From assembly GCF_003837805.1 (NCBI RefSeq), contig NZ_RQIT01000021.1:62001-126000 (forward strand): a stretch of DNA of 64,000 bases, in the 5' to 3' direction. The stretch is from Bradyrhizobium sp. RP6 (GTDB lineage: Bacteria > Pseudomonadota > Alphaproteobacteria > Rhizobiales > Xanthobacteraceae). This document shows positions 43,561 through 50,983 of this stretch, piece after piece (the first letter of the stretch is position 1; every line of letters starts with the position of its first letter). Under the pieces are notes generated by a model. That model was not told where the DNA came from. It did not search any database and worked only from the letters and a program-made list of their open reading frames with translations. Made by a program: the position numbers and the translations under genes.

Positions 43561-44374
43561 TCGCGCGCCGGCCGAAATTGCGAAGGACACTGCGACCCGG
43601 CGCGTCCGCTTCCGCGGCGCCGGCTTCGTTCCCGCCAGCAGCCGTTTTGGCGGCTGGATCGCGCTCGCGCTCGTCATCGCCATCTGGGAGGCTGCCGGCA
43701 CCACTGGCCTTGTCAATCCGCTGTTCCTGCCGGCGCCCTCGGCGATCGCGCGCGCGATCTATCAGCTCGCGGTGTCGGGCGCGCTCTGGCAGCACGTCTC
43801 GGCCTCGCTGCTGCGTATCGGCGTCGGCTGGCTGCTCGGGACCGCTGCGGGTATCGCGGTCGGCTTCGCCATCGGCCTGTCGCGGCTTGCGCGCGGCGTC
43901 GGCATCACCTTCATTTCCGCACTGTTCCCTATCCCGAAGATCGCGCTGCTGCCGCTGCTCATCCTCTGGCTCGGCATTGGCGAGGAGCCGAAGATCGCGA
44001 CCATTGCATTGGGCGTGTTCTTCTCGACCGCGATCTCGGTCTATAGCGGCGTCGATGCCGTGCCGCGCAACCTGATCCGCATGGCGCAGAGCTTCAACGT
44101 TCCCTTCGCCACGATCGTGCGCAAGGTGATCTGGCCCGGCGCACTGCCCGCGATCCTCGCCGGCTTCCGTATCACCGCCTCCGTGGCGCTGCTCCTCGTC
44201 GTCAGCGCCGAGATGATCGGCGCGCAATACGGCATCGGCGCCTTCGTGCTCCAGGCCGGCAACCTGATGCAGACCGATCAGCTGCTTGCGGGCGTGGTGA
44301 TCCTGTCGGTGTTCGGGCTCATGGTGGGGAAGGTGATCGGCTGGCTGGAGACGAGGCTGTTGCACTGGCGGTGA
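43553..44374 (+). CDS. ABC transporter permease (SsuC/TauC type)
   Basis: A 273-residue inner-membrane protein with about six helices, such as WIALALVIAIWEAAGTTGL, GVGWLLGTAAGIAVGFAIGL and VALLLVVSAEMIGAQYGIGA. The EAA-like loop reads KVIWPGALPAILAGFRI (about 195-211), contacting the ATPase. It completes a full importer with the two preceding genes. A family A repeat starts nine bases after the stop. Confidence 0.95.
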   Translation: MLDRAPAEIAKDTATRRVRFRGAGFVPASSRFGGWIALALVIAIWEAAGTTGLVNPLFLPAPSAIARAIYQLAVSGALWQHVSASLLRIGVGWLLGTAAGIAVGFAIGLSRLARGVGITFISALFPIPKIALLPLLILWLGIGEEPKIATIALGVFFSTAISVYSGVDAVPRNLIRMAQSFNVPFATIVRKVIWPGALPAILAGFRITASVALLLVVSAEMIGAQYGIGAFVLQAGNLMQTDQLLAGVVILSVFGLMVGKVIGWLETRLLHWR

Positions 44375-44383
44375 AGTATACTC

Positions 44384-44470
44384 CGTCATTGCGAGCGCAG
44401 CGAAGCAATCCAGACTGGTCACCGCGGATACAGTCTGGATTGCATCGTTGCTACGCTTCTCGCAATGACG
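44384..44470. repeat. Dispersed palindromic repeat, family A (copy 4)
   Basis: Arms CGTCATTGCGAGCGCAGCGA and TACGCTTCTCGCAATGACG with inner CAATCCAGACT and AGTCTGGATTG. It lies between the convergent permease and gentisate dioxygenase genes. Confidence 0.88.
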
Positions 44471-44489
44471 ACGTGGCTGGCACCAGAGC

Positions 44490-45530
44490 TCACGCGTTCC
44501 CGCGATCCTCGCGGAACAGATCCAGCTTCTGCTGCACCGGACGGTCCGAGAAGCTGAACAGCACGGCGTCTTCGTCCGCCTCGTGCGTCACCCAGTGCCA
44601 GCTCGGCACCACGAACAGATCGCGGGGCCCCCATTCGAAGACGGCGTCGCCGATGCGGCTGCGGCCCTTGCCCTCGATCGGGCAGAACACCGTCGCATCG
44701 GTCGAACGATAGCGCGCGGTCTTGAAACCCTTCGGCAGCAGCTGGATGAAGGTGCCGATGGTCGGCATCGCAAAGTCGCCGGTCTCGGGATTGCTGAACT
44801 TCAGCTTCAGCCCGTGGCACGCGTCCCACTCCTGGCTCAGGCGCGCCCTTTCCAGGGCTTCGCGGGTGTAGGCATAGGGATAACTGAAGATCGGCGACGT
44901 CTTCGACCTCCGCTTCGCGTCGACCGGGAGCAGATTGTAGCCGTAGCGGGCAAAGCTGTCACCGGCAGGCTTCCTGATCTTTTGCTGATCCTCTTTCGAG
45001 CCTTCCGCAAAGGAGCAATCGAAGAACTGCACCAGGGGAATGTCGAGGCCGTCGAGCCAGAACATCGGCTCGTTCGTTTCGTTGGAATGATCGTGCCAGG
45101 TCATCGACGGCGTGATGATGAAGTCCCCTGGCTCCATCGCGGTGCGCTCGCCGTCGACTGCAGTGTGGGCGCCCTTGCCTTCGAGCACGAAGCGCAGCGC
45201 CGACTGGCTGTGGCGGTGCGCGGGCGCGACGTCGCCGGGCACCACCATCTGCACGCCGGCATAGAGCGAGGTCGTGATCTTGGATTGCCCGCGCAACCCC
45301 GGGTTCTCCAGCACCAGAACGCGCCGCTCGGCTTCCTTGGCGGTAATGAGCTTGCCGGCCTCCGTCATGTAGTCGCGGATGACGTCGAACTTCCAGAGGT
45401 GAGGACGGCAGGCGCTCTTCGGCTCCGGCGTGATCAGGTCGCTCATCACCGTCCAGAGCGCGGTGAGATTTTCGCCGTCGATCTTCTTGTAGAACGCCTC
45501 GCGTTCCGGCGTCCTGGTCACGGCTTCCAT
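44490..45530 (-). CDS. Gentisate 1,2-dioxygenase
   Basis: A 346-residue bicupin opening the gentisate ring to maleylpyruvate. The first cupin has PAHRHSQSALRFVLEGKG (about 105-122, Fe-ligand His pair) and PSMTWHDHSNE (third His). The second cupin, IEGKGRSRIGDAVFEWGPRD onward to WHWVTHE, is degraded as usual. ATG 45530 is placed 25-30 bases after a predicted promoter. It is divergent from the isomerase gene and shares its promoter element with the ligase/monooxygenase unit at 47-49.8 kb. Confidence 0.93.
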   Translation of the reverse strand: MEAVTRTPEREAFYKKIDGENLTALWTVMSDLITPEPKSACRPHLWKFDVIRDYMTEAGKLITAKEAERRVLVLENPGLRGQSKITTSLYAGVQMVVPGDVAPAHRHSQSALRFVLEGKGAHTAVDGERTAMEPGDFIITPSMTWHDHSNETNEPMFWLDGLDIPLVQFFDCSFAEGSKEDQQKIRKPAGDSFARYGYNLLPVDAKRRSKTSPIFSYPYAYTREALERARLSQEWDACHGLKLKFSNPETGDFAMPTIGTFIQLLPKGFKTARYRSTDATVFCPIEGKGRSRIGDAVFEWGPRDLFVVPSWHWVTHEADEDAVLFSFSDRPVQQKLDLFREDRGNA

Positions 45531-45554
45531 GGTTGCTGCTCCCGATCGTTTGTT

Positions 45555-45589
45555 AATTGACAGTATACTTACGATCCAGGTAGCGTCAA
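45555..45589 (-). promoter_or_regulatory. Promoter with embedded operator of the gentisate dioxygenase gene
   Basis: On the minus strand a -35 TTGACG (45584-45589) and -10 TATACT (45562-45567) are 16 bases apart. The -10 lies in AATTGACAGTATACTTAC (plus-strand 45555-45572), which recurs exactly at 49789. The AGTATACT core is palindromic, fitting a MarR-type repressor site that blocks RNA polymerase. Confidence 0.72.
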
Positions 45590-45611
45590 TGTGACGAATG
45601 ACAATCACCGT

Positions 45612-45691
45612 CGTCATTCCGGGGCGATGCGTTAGCATCGAACCCGGAATCTCGAGGTTCCGGGTTCTCGCGTCGCGAGCCCCGGAACGAC
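45612..45691. repeat. Family B repeat (copy 3)
   Basis: Two tandem hairpins: ATTCCGGG/CCCGGAAT around CGATGC-GTTA-GCATCG, and TTCCGGG/CCCGGAA around CTCGCG-CGCGAG. It lies in the divergent gap between the gentisate dioxygenase promoter and the isomerase ribosome site at 45700-45712. Confidence 0.85.
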
Positions 45692-45712
45692 AAGAAATAT
45701 GGGAGGCTCTCC

Positions 45713-46345
45713 ATGAAGCTGCACGGCTATTTCCGCTCCAGCGCCGCCTATCGGGTGCGGATCGCGCTGAACCTGAAGGGGCTCGGCGCCGAGCATCTGC
45801 CGCACCATCTGCGCAAGGGCGAGCAATGCGCGCCCGCTTATCTCGCCATCAATCCGCAAGGCCTGGTGCCGTCGCTGGAGAACGATGTGGGAGCAGTGCT
45901 GACCCAATCGGTGGCGATCATCGAATGGCTCGACGAGACGCACCCCAATCCGCCGCTGCTGCCGAAGGATCCGCTCCGCCGCGCCAAGGTAAGGGCGTTC
46001 GCGCTGGCGATCGCCTGCGACACTCATCCGGTGCAGAACCTGAAAGTGCTGGCGCGGCTGCGCGAGCTCGGCCTGCCCGAGGAGAAGGTGCAGGACTGGG
46101 CGGCCTGGGTCAATCGCGAGGGCCTGTCGGCCTGTGAGACGCTGATCAGGGACGAACCGGGCCCATTCTGCTTCGGCGATGCGCCGACGCTTGCCGATCT
46201 GTGCCTCGTGCCGCAGCTCGGCAATGCGCGCCGCTTCGGCGTCGATGTCTCGGCCTATCCGCGTCTGCTCAAGGCCGAGGCCGCGGCAAAGGCGCTGCCC
46301 GCCTTCGCCGATGCCGCACCGGAGAAGCAGCCCGATGCCGAGTAA
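45713..46345 (+). CDS. maiA: Maleylacetoacetate / maleylpyruvate isomerase (zeta-class GST)
   Basis: A 210-residue glutathione-dependent cis-trans isomerase. The zeta-class motif SSAAYRVRIALNLKG (about 10-24) holds the catalytic Ser-Ser, NPQGLVPSL the glutathione site and CDTHPVQNLKVL (about 102-113) the zeta-specific loop. Next to gentisate dioxygenase it most likely turns maleylpyruvate into fumarylpyruvate (the NagL role); homogentisate-pathway use is the alternative. It overlaps the MarR gene by 11 bases. Confidence 0.93.
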   Translation: MKLHGYFRSSAAYRVRIALNLKGLGAEHLPHHLRKGEQCAPAYLAINPQGLVPSLENDVGAVLTQSVAIIEWLDETHPNPPLLPKDPLRRAKVRAFALAIACDTHPVQNLKVLARLRELGLPEEKVQDWAAWVNREGLSACETLIRDEPGPFCFGDAPTLADLCLVPQLGNARRFGVDVSAYPRLLKAEAAAKALPAFADAAPEKQPDAE

Positions 46346-46847
46346 GCCTACCCCTCCGATCACGATCGACGCGGTCTATGCCGCGCCGGGCTATCTGTTC
46401 CGGCGCATGCAGCAGATCGCGGTCTCGATCTTCATGGAGGAGTGCAAGGCGTTCGATCTCACCCCCGTGCAATATGCCGCGCTGATCGCGATCCATACCC
46501 ATCCCGGCATCGACGCGACGCGGCTTTCGGCGGTGATCGCCTTCGACCGCTCCACGCTGGGCAGCGTGATCGAGCGGCTTGAAGCCAAGGACTATATCGA
46601 GCGCAAGCCGGCGCCGGAAGACAAGCGGATCAAGCTGCTGTATCTGACCAAGTCGGGCGCCGCGATCCTGCGCGAGATCATCCCCGCCGTCGAACGCGCG
46701 CAGGCGCGCATGCTGGAGCCGCTGAAGCCCGCCGACCGCAAGGCGCTGATGGGTCTGCTGGCGCAACTGGTCGATCTCAACAACGAGGCCTCGCGGGTGC
46801 CGCTGCGGGCGGAGGATGCACTGGAGCATCTGGGGAAGGGCGGGTGA
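46335..46847 (+). CDS. MarR family transcriptional regulator
   Basis: A 170-residue winged-helix regulator. The core is LTPVQYAALIAIHTHPGIDA then LSAVIAFDRSTLGSVIERLE (recognition helix, about 70-90) and the wing IERKPAPEDKRIKLLYLT. ATG 46335 overlaps the end of maiA. It is the likely repressor that binds the AGTATACT elements at 45555 and 49789 and releases with an aromatic acid or its CoA ester; this assignment is inference from position. Confidence 0.93.
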   Translation: MPSKPTPPITIDAVYAAPGYLFRRMQQIAVSIFMEECKAFDLTPVQYAALIAIHTHPGIDATRLSAVIAFDRSTLGSVIERLEAKDYIERKPAPEDKRIKLLYLTKSGAAILREIIPAVERAQARMLEPLKPADRKALMGLLAQLVDLNNEASRVPLRAEDALEHLGKGG

Positions 46848-46865
46848 GGGGCTGCCAATGTCTCG

Positions 46866-46996
46866 TGTCCCGGACGCGCTGCAGCGATCTTGCGCTGCTG
46901 CGCAGAGCCGGGACCCAGGACATTGGACGCGCGGCGCTGAAGTCTAGGCCCCGGCTCTGCAGCGCACCGCTTCGCGCTGCACTGCGTCCGGGGCAC
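46866..46996. repeat. Dispersed inverted repeat, family D
   Basis: Outer arms GTGTCCCGGACGCGCTGCAG and CTGCACTGCGTCCGGGGCAC, with an inner AGAGCCGGGACC/GGCCCCGGCTCT pair. It fills the convergent gap between the MarR gene and the CoA-ligase gene and could end transcription from both sides. Confidence 0.82.
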
Positions 46997-47025
46997 AGCA
47001 CCGCGGCTACGGCCGAGCCGTCGCC

Positions 47026-48639
47026 CTACATCCGCAGCAACGCCTGCCGGTCGATCTTGCCCGTGCCCGTCTTCGGCAGTTCGTCGATGAAAATCACCTC
47101 GCGCGGATATTTGTACGGCAGCAGCTTGCCTTTTACATAGTCCTGCAATCGGCGCGTCGCTTCGCTTGGATCGTTGGCGCGGCGGTTCATCACCACCACC
47201 GCCTTCAGCGTCATGCGACGGTCCGGCAATTCGGCGGCGAACACCGCGCATTCGCGGATGTCGGGGTGGTCGGCGAGACACAGCTCGACCTCGAGCGGAT
47301 AGACCCACTGGCCGGAGATCTTGATGAGATCGTCGGCGCGGCCGCGGAAGAAGTGGAAGCCATCGGCATCGCGGACGAAGCGGTCGCCGGTGTAGATCCA
47401 GCCGCCCTCGCGAATGGTTTCCGCTGACTTGTCCGGCCGGTTCCAGTACAGCGGCGTGTTGGAATCGCCGCGGACCCACAAGATGCCGTCCTCGTTGTCG
47501 CCGACCTCGTTTCCGTCCTTGTCGCGCAGCGCGATCTCGTAGCCGGGCACGCGCAGGCCGGCGGCGCCGAGCTTCTTCTGCCCCTCGCGGTTGGAGAGAT
47601 AGATGTGGAGCACCTCGGTCGAGCCGAGGCCTTCGACGATCTCGAGTCCCGTGAGCGTCTTCCAGCCGTTGAAGACCTCGGCGGAGAGCACCTCGGCGGC
47701 GGAGAGCGCCATGCGCAGCGACGAGAAATTCGTCTTGTCCGCGCCTTCGGCCTTTGTCAGCGATGTATAAAGCGTCGGCAGGCCGAAGAAGACGGTCGGC
47801 TTGTATTGTTCGATCGCCGCGAAGATCGATGCAGGCTTCGGCTGGCCCGGCAAGAGCAGTGTCGCCGCGCCGGCCGAGAACGGGAAGGTCACGGAATTGC
47901 CGAAGCCGTAGGCGAAGAAGATCTTCGGCACCGAGAAGCAGATGTCATCTGGCGTCAGCTTCAGCACGTTCCGCGCAAAGGCGGCATCGGTGTAGGCCAT
48001 GTCGTGCTGGAGATGCACGATGCCCTTGGGCCGCCCGGTCGACCCGGAGGAGTACATCCAGAACGCCATCTCGTTGCGATGCGTCGGAGCTTCCGCCAGT
48101 TCGGGCGGGAACTGCGCGAGCCAGCCTGCCGCCGCGAACGCCGCGGGCGCGGCGTGCTCGCCTACTGCACCATTCACGACGATCAGCGTATGGAGCTTCG
48201 TGTCCTTGCAGGCTTCCGCATTGAAGCGCGCCGCGAACTCGGCATCCGCGACCGCGACAGTCGCGCCGGAATCGGCGAGATAGAATTGCAGGAGGTCTGG
48301 CGGCGTCAGCGTGTTGATCAGGAGTGGCACGAAGCCGGCCCGCACCGCGCCGAAGAAGGCGGCCGGATAGGCCGGCGTATCGTCGAGGAACAAGAGCACG
48401 CGATCGCCGCGCTCGAGGCCGAGCGAGGCAAGACCGTTGCCCCAGCGGCAGGCTTCGCCGCAGAGCTCGGCATAGGTCCGCGTGCCCGCCGGACCCATGA
48501 GCGCGCGATTGTCGCCGCGGCCTTTGGCCAAATTGTCGAACAGCACGCGGCTGGCGTTGTAAATTTCAAGAACGGCAAAGCCGATCTCGCGCGCGCCCGG
48601 GCTGTCCGCAGGCACCTGGTCGCGGATCTCGCTGCTCAT
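47026..48639 (-). CDS. Benzoate-CoA ligase family protein (aromatic acid-CoA ligase)
   Basis: A 537-residue ANL enzyme that should activate a benzoate-type acid with ATP and CoA. The P-loop MYSSGSTGRPKGIVHL (about 175-190), FSVPKIFFAYGFGNSVTFPF (about 219-238) and LPGQPKPASIFAAIEQYKP are characteristic of benzoate/hydroxybenzoate-CoA ligases. The catalytic Lys is in LPKTGTGKIDRQAL. Its ATG overlaps the monooxygenase stop (ATGA). The substrate could be benzoate, salicylate, 3-hydroxybenzoate or anthranilate. Confidence 0.93.
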   Translation of the reverse strand: MSSEIRDQVPADSPGAREIGFAVLEIYNASRVLFDNLAKGRGDNRALMGPAGTRTYAELCGEACRWGNGLASLGLERGDRVLLFLDDTPAYPAAFFGAVRAGFVPLLINTLTPPDLLQFYLADSGATVAVADAEFAARFNAEACKDTKLHTLIVVNGAVGEHAAPAAFAAAGWLAQFPPELAEAPTHRNEMAFWMYSSGSTGRPKGIVHLQHDMAYTDAAFARNVLKLTPDDICFSVPKIFFAYGFGNSVTFPFSAGAATLLLPGQPKPASIFAAIEQYKPTVFFGLPTLYTSLTKAEGADKTNFSSLRMALSAAEVLSAEVFNGWKTLTGLEIVEGLGSTEVLHIYLSNREGQKKLGAAGLRVPGYEIALRDKDGNEVGDNEDGILWVRGDSNTPLYWNRPDKSAETIREGGWIYTGDRFVRDADGFHFFRGRADDLIKISGQWVYPLEVELCLADHPDIRECAVFAAELPDRRMTLKAVVVMNRRANDPSEATRRLQDYVKGKLLPYKYPREVIFIDELPKTGTGKIDRQALLRM

Positions 48640-49775
48640 GGCGTATCTCCGGCATTCCTGGCGGCCTCGTAGCGGGCCATGAAGGCCGGCGACATCGCGC
48701 GTAGCCGGGAATCGTCGATGCGGCCGGAACGGGTGATGTAGCTGTAGGCGAAGTCCAGCAGGGGAAGCTTCATGTGCTCGGCGAAGTGTTCGTACCAGAA
48801 CGCACTCGTGCGCGCGGCATCGACGAGCTTCTGCACGATGGGCTTGCGCGCGGCCTGGTAGCGGTGCAGCGCGGTCGCAAGATGCGCATCCGACTCCAGC
48901 GCCTTGACCAGCGCGATCGCGTCCTCGATTGCGAGCCGCGTGCCCGAGCCGATCGAGAAATGCGCCGAATGCAGCGCGTCGCCGAGCAGCACCATGTTCT
49001 TGAACGACCAGTGCTCGTTCCAGACCCAGGGAAAGTTGCGCCAGACCGATTTGTTGGAGATGAGGCAATGGCCGCCAAGCGTGTCGGCGAACACCTCCTC
49101 GCAGACCCCCTTGGACTGCTCGACGTCCTTGTAGGCGAAACCATAGGCCTGCCATGTGGCGTGATCGCACTCGACCAGGAAGGTGCTCATGGTCGGCGAA
49201 TAGCGGTAGTGATGGGCGTTGAAGGCGCCGCGGTCGGTCCGCACGAACGTCTGCGACAGCGTGTCGAAACGTTTCGAGGTGCCGTACCAGACGAACTTGT
49301 TGGAGGAGTAGGACAACGAGGTGCCGAAGTCGCCTTCAAAGGCGCGGCGCACCAGCGAGTTCAGCCCGTCGGCGGCGACGATCAAATCGTGGCCGTTCAG
49401 CTGGTCGATTGCCTGGATCTGCGTATCGAAGCGCGGCGTGGCGCCGACATCGAGCGCGCGCTGCTGCAGGAACCTGAGGAGCTCGAGGCGCCCGATCGAG
49501 GAGAAGCCGACCCCGTCGATGGCGACGCTGTCGCCATGCAGGTTCAGCGTGATGTTCTCCCAGCTCTCCATGTGCGGGGCGATCGCATCGACCGTTTCGG
49601 GGTCGTCGGCGCGCAGGAATTCCAGCGCCTGGTCGGAGAACACAACGCCAAATCCCCAGGTCGCGTCGGCCGGGTTCTGTTCGAACAGGTCGACTTGATC
49701 CTCGGGATGACGCTTCTTCCAGAGATAGGCGAAGTAGAGCCCACCCGGCCCCCCGCCAATCACGGCGATCCGCAA
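48636..49775 (-). CDS. Salicylyl-CoA 5-hydroxylase-like FAD monooxygenase (stand-alone)
   Basis: A 379-residue flavin monooxygenase. It starts IAVIGGGPGGLYFAYLWKKR (FAD GxGxxG, about 3-22), has LIVAADGLNSLVRRAF (DG motif, about 130) and GDALHSAHFSIGSGTRLAIE (about 268-287), a block I know from bifunctional salicylyl-CoA 5-hydroxylases and 2-aminobenzoyl-CoA monooxygenases. The second, Old-Yellow-Enzyme half of those proteins is missing. It would hydroxylate an aromatic-CoA ester. ATG 49775; first gene of the unit. Confidence 0.88.
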   Translation of the reverse strand: MRIAVIGGGPGGLYFAYLWKKRHPEDQVDLFEQNPADATWGFGVVFSDQALEFLRADDPETVDAIAPHMESWENITLNLHGDSVAIDGVGFSSIGRLELLRFLQQRALDVGATPRFDTQIQAIDQLNGHDLIVAADGLNSLVRRAFEGDFGTSLSYSSNKFVWYGTSKRFDTLSQTFVRTDRGAFNAHHYRYSPTMSTFLVECDHATWQAYGFAYKDVEQSKGVCEEVFADTLGGHCLISNKSVWRNFPWVWNEHWSFKNMVLLGDALHSAHFSIGSGTRLAIEDAIALVKALESDAHLATALHRYQAARKPIVQKLVDAARTSAFWYEHFAEHMKLPLLDFAYSYITRSGRIDDSRLRAMSPAFMARYEAARNAGDTP

Positions 49776-49788
49776 CGTCTGCCTCCCT

Positions 49789-49806
49789 AATTGACAGTAT
49801 ACTTAC
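49789..49806 (-). promoter_or_regulatory. Second copy of the 18-base operator, at the monooxygenase promoter
   Basis: AATTGACAGTATACTTAC, identical to 45555-45572. On the minus strand it contains the -10 TATACT (49796-49801), about 20 bases before the ATG. The -35 (about TAGTCT) is weak. Coordinate control of both transcription units by one repressor is likely. Confidence 0.72.
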
Positions 49807-49961
49807 TATCTAGGGCTAGACTAGTGTGCTCCGGCCTCCGGCGCCAGCGGAATTATTGGCCACGCGCGGCGAGCCGAAACGCGATCCAAAGCTGCGTGCG
49901 ACGCAACTCCGATCGGTCAGGCGCCACCATAAAGAAACAGCCGCGGCTTGACCACAAGCGC

Positions 49962-50816
49962 CTACCTCGTCGCGAACGGTACGAGGACGTCTTTGCAGGC
50001 CGGCGAGAGCGACGCCGCCCGGTTGGAAATGCATTGCATGATCCGGCCGCCGCCGGGCGCCACACCGGTGCAGAGCGTGCGGATGTCGGCGCCGCAGGCC
50101 GACCGGACGATGAACAGCTCCTCGCGCGGCAGCAATGGCCGCAGTACGATCGTGGTCGGCGCCGCGGCGGGGGCGGCCGCGGGAGCGGCAGCTGCAGGCG
50201 CCGCTGTGGCCGCCGCACCGCCGGATGCCGCGCTCAGCGCACCTTGGCAGGACGGTGAGACCCTTGCCTTGTTCTTCTCCAGGCATTCGAGCGCAGCCGC
50301 GCCGCCCGGCGGGACGCTGGCGCAGACCTTTGGATAATCGGACCGACAGGCGCTCTTGACGGCGGAGACCTGCGCGCTGCTCGGTTGCTTGGCGGAAGCA
50401 GCCTTGGGCGCGGCGGAGGTCGAGGCCGGCTTGGCAGGTTCAGTGGAGGGCACGCTGGGCGCCGCGGGCTTCGGCGCGGCAGGCGTCGGCTCGACCTTGG
50501 GTGCAGCTTCAGCTTCAGTTTTCGGCGCTGCGGGAGCGGCTTCGGTCTTCGGAGCCGCGGCGGGCTCGACGGCGCGGACCGCGGTCTGGCATCCCGATGA
50601 CAGGCTCGATTCGTTCTTCTTCAGACATTGATACGCTTCCACGCCGCCCGGCGTCACGCTCGAGCAGTGCGTCATGAAATCCGAGCGGCACGCCGACCGG
50701 ATCGCGCTCTTCTGCGCATCGGTCGGCGCTTGCGCAAAAATGGGTGCTGCAGTTGCGAACAGCGCCGACGCCAGCAACGCAGCGCGCGTGGCGCCATGCT
50801 TCAATATCTCGAACAT
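49962..50816 (-). CDS. Exported protein with three Cys-rich repeats
   Basis: A 284-residue exported protein (signal peptide to about residue 28, IFAQA). Three units share ACRSD-x4-C-x3-PGG-x5-CL-x2-N-x4-LS-x2-C: near 40-75, about 150-185 and about 230-265, each with four cysteines. Pro/Ala-rich spacers (KTEAAPAAPKTEAEAAP and similar) separate them. The units match the bacterial Cys-rich repeat (GLG1-like) domain of unknown role. ATG 50816 follows AGGAAG. Confidence 0.85.
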   Translation of the reverse strand: MFEILKHGATRAALLASALFATAAPIFAQAPTDAQKSAIRSACRSDFMTHCSSVTPGGVEAYQCLKKNESSLSSGCQTAVRAVEPAAAPKTEAAPAAPKTEAEAAPKVEPTPAAPKPAAPSVPSTEPAKPASTSAAPKAASAKQPSSAQVSAVKSACRSDYPKVCASVPPGGAAALECLEKNKARVSPSCQGALSAASGGAAATAAPAAAAPAAAPAAAPTTIVLRPLLPREELFIVRSACGADIRTLCTGVAPGGGRIMQCISNRAASLSPACKDVLVPFATR

Positions 50817-50983
50817 ATGGATGACTTCCTGCCCTATAGGTCGAGCGCTCGAGCCGCCGTTCGACGCTCCGAAAAAGGTGATGTGATTGCAATCGTCGCG
50901 AGCCATGCGATGCAAGACATCATGGACGCTTTGTCCGCCATCGCAAGCAGATTTTGGTCAAAGACGACGGAGCGAGGGCGGCG

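Noticed and set aside
44375-44382. Third AGTATACT core near the permease stop
   Set aside because: Only the 8-base core matches, it overlaps a coding end and no promoter faces a gene here; probably chance.
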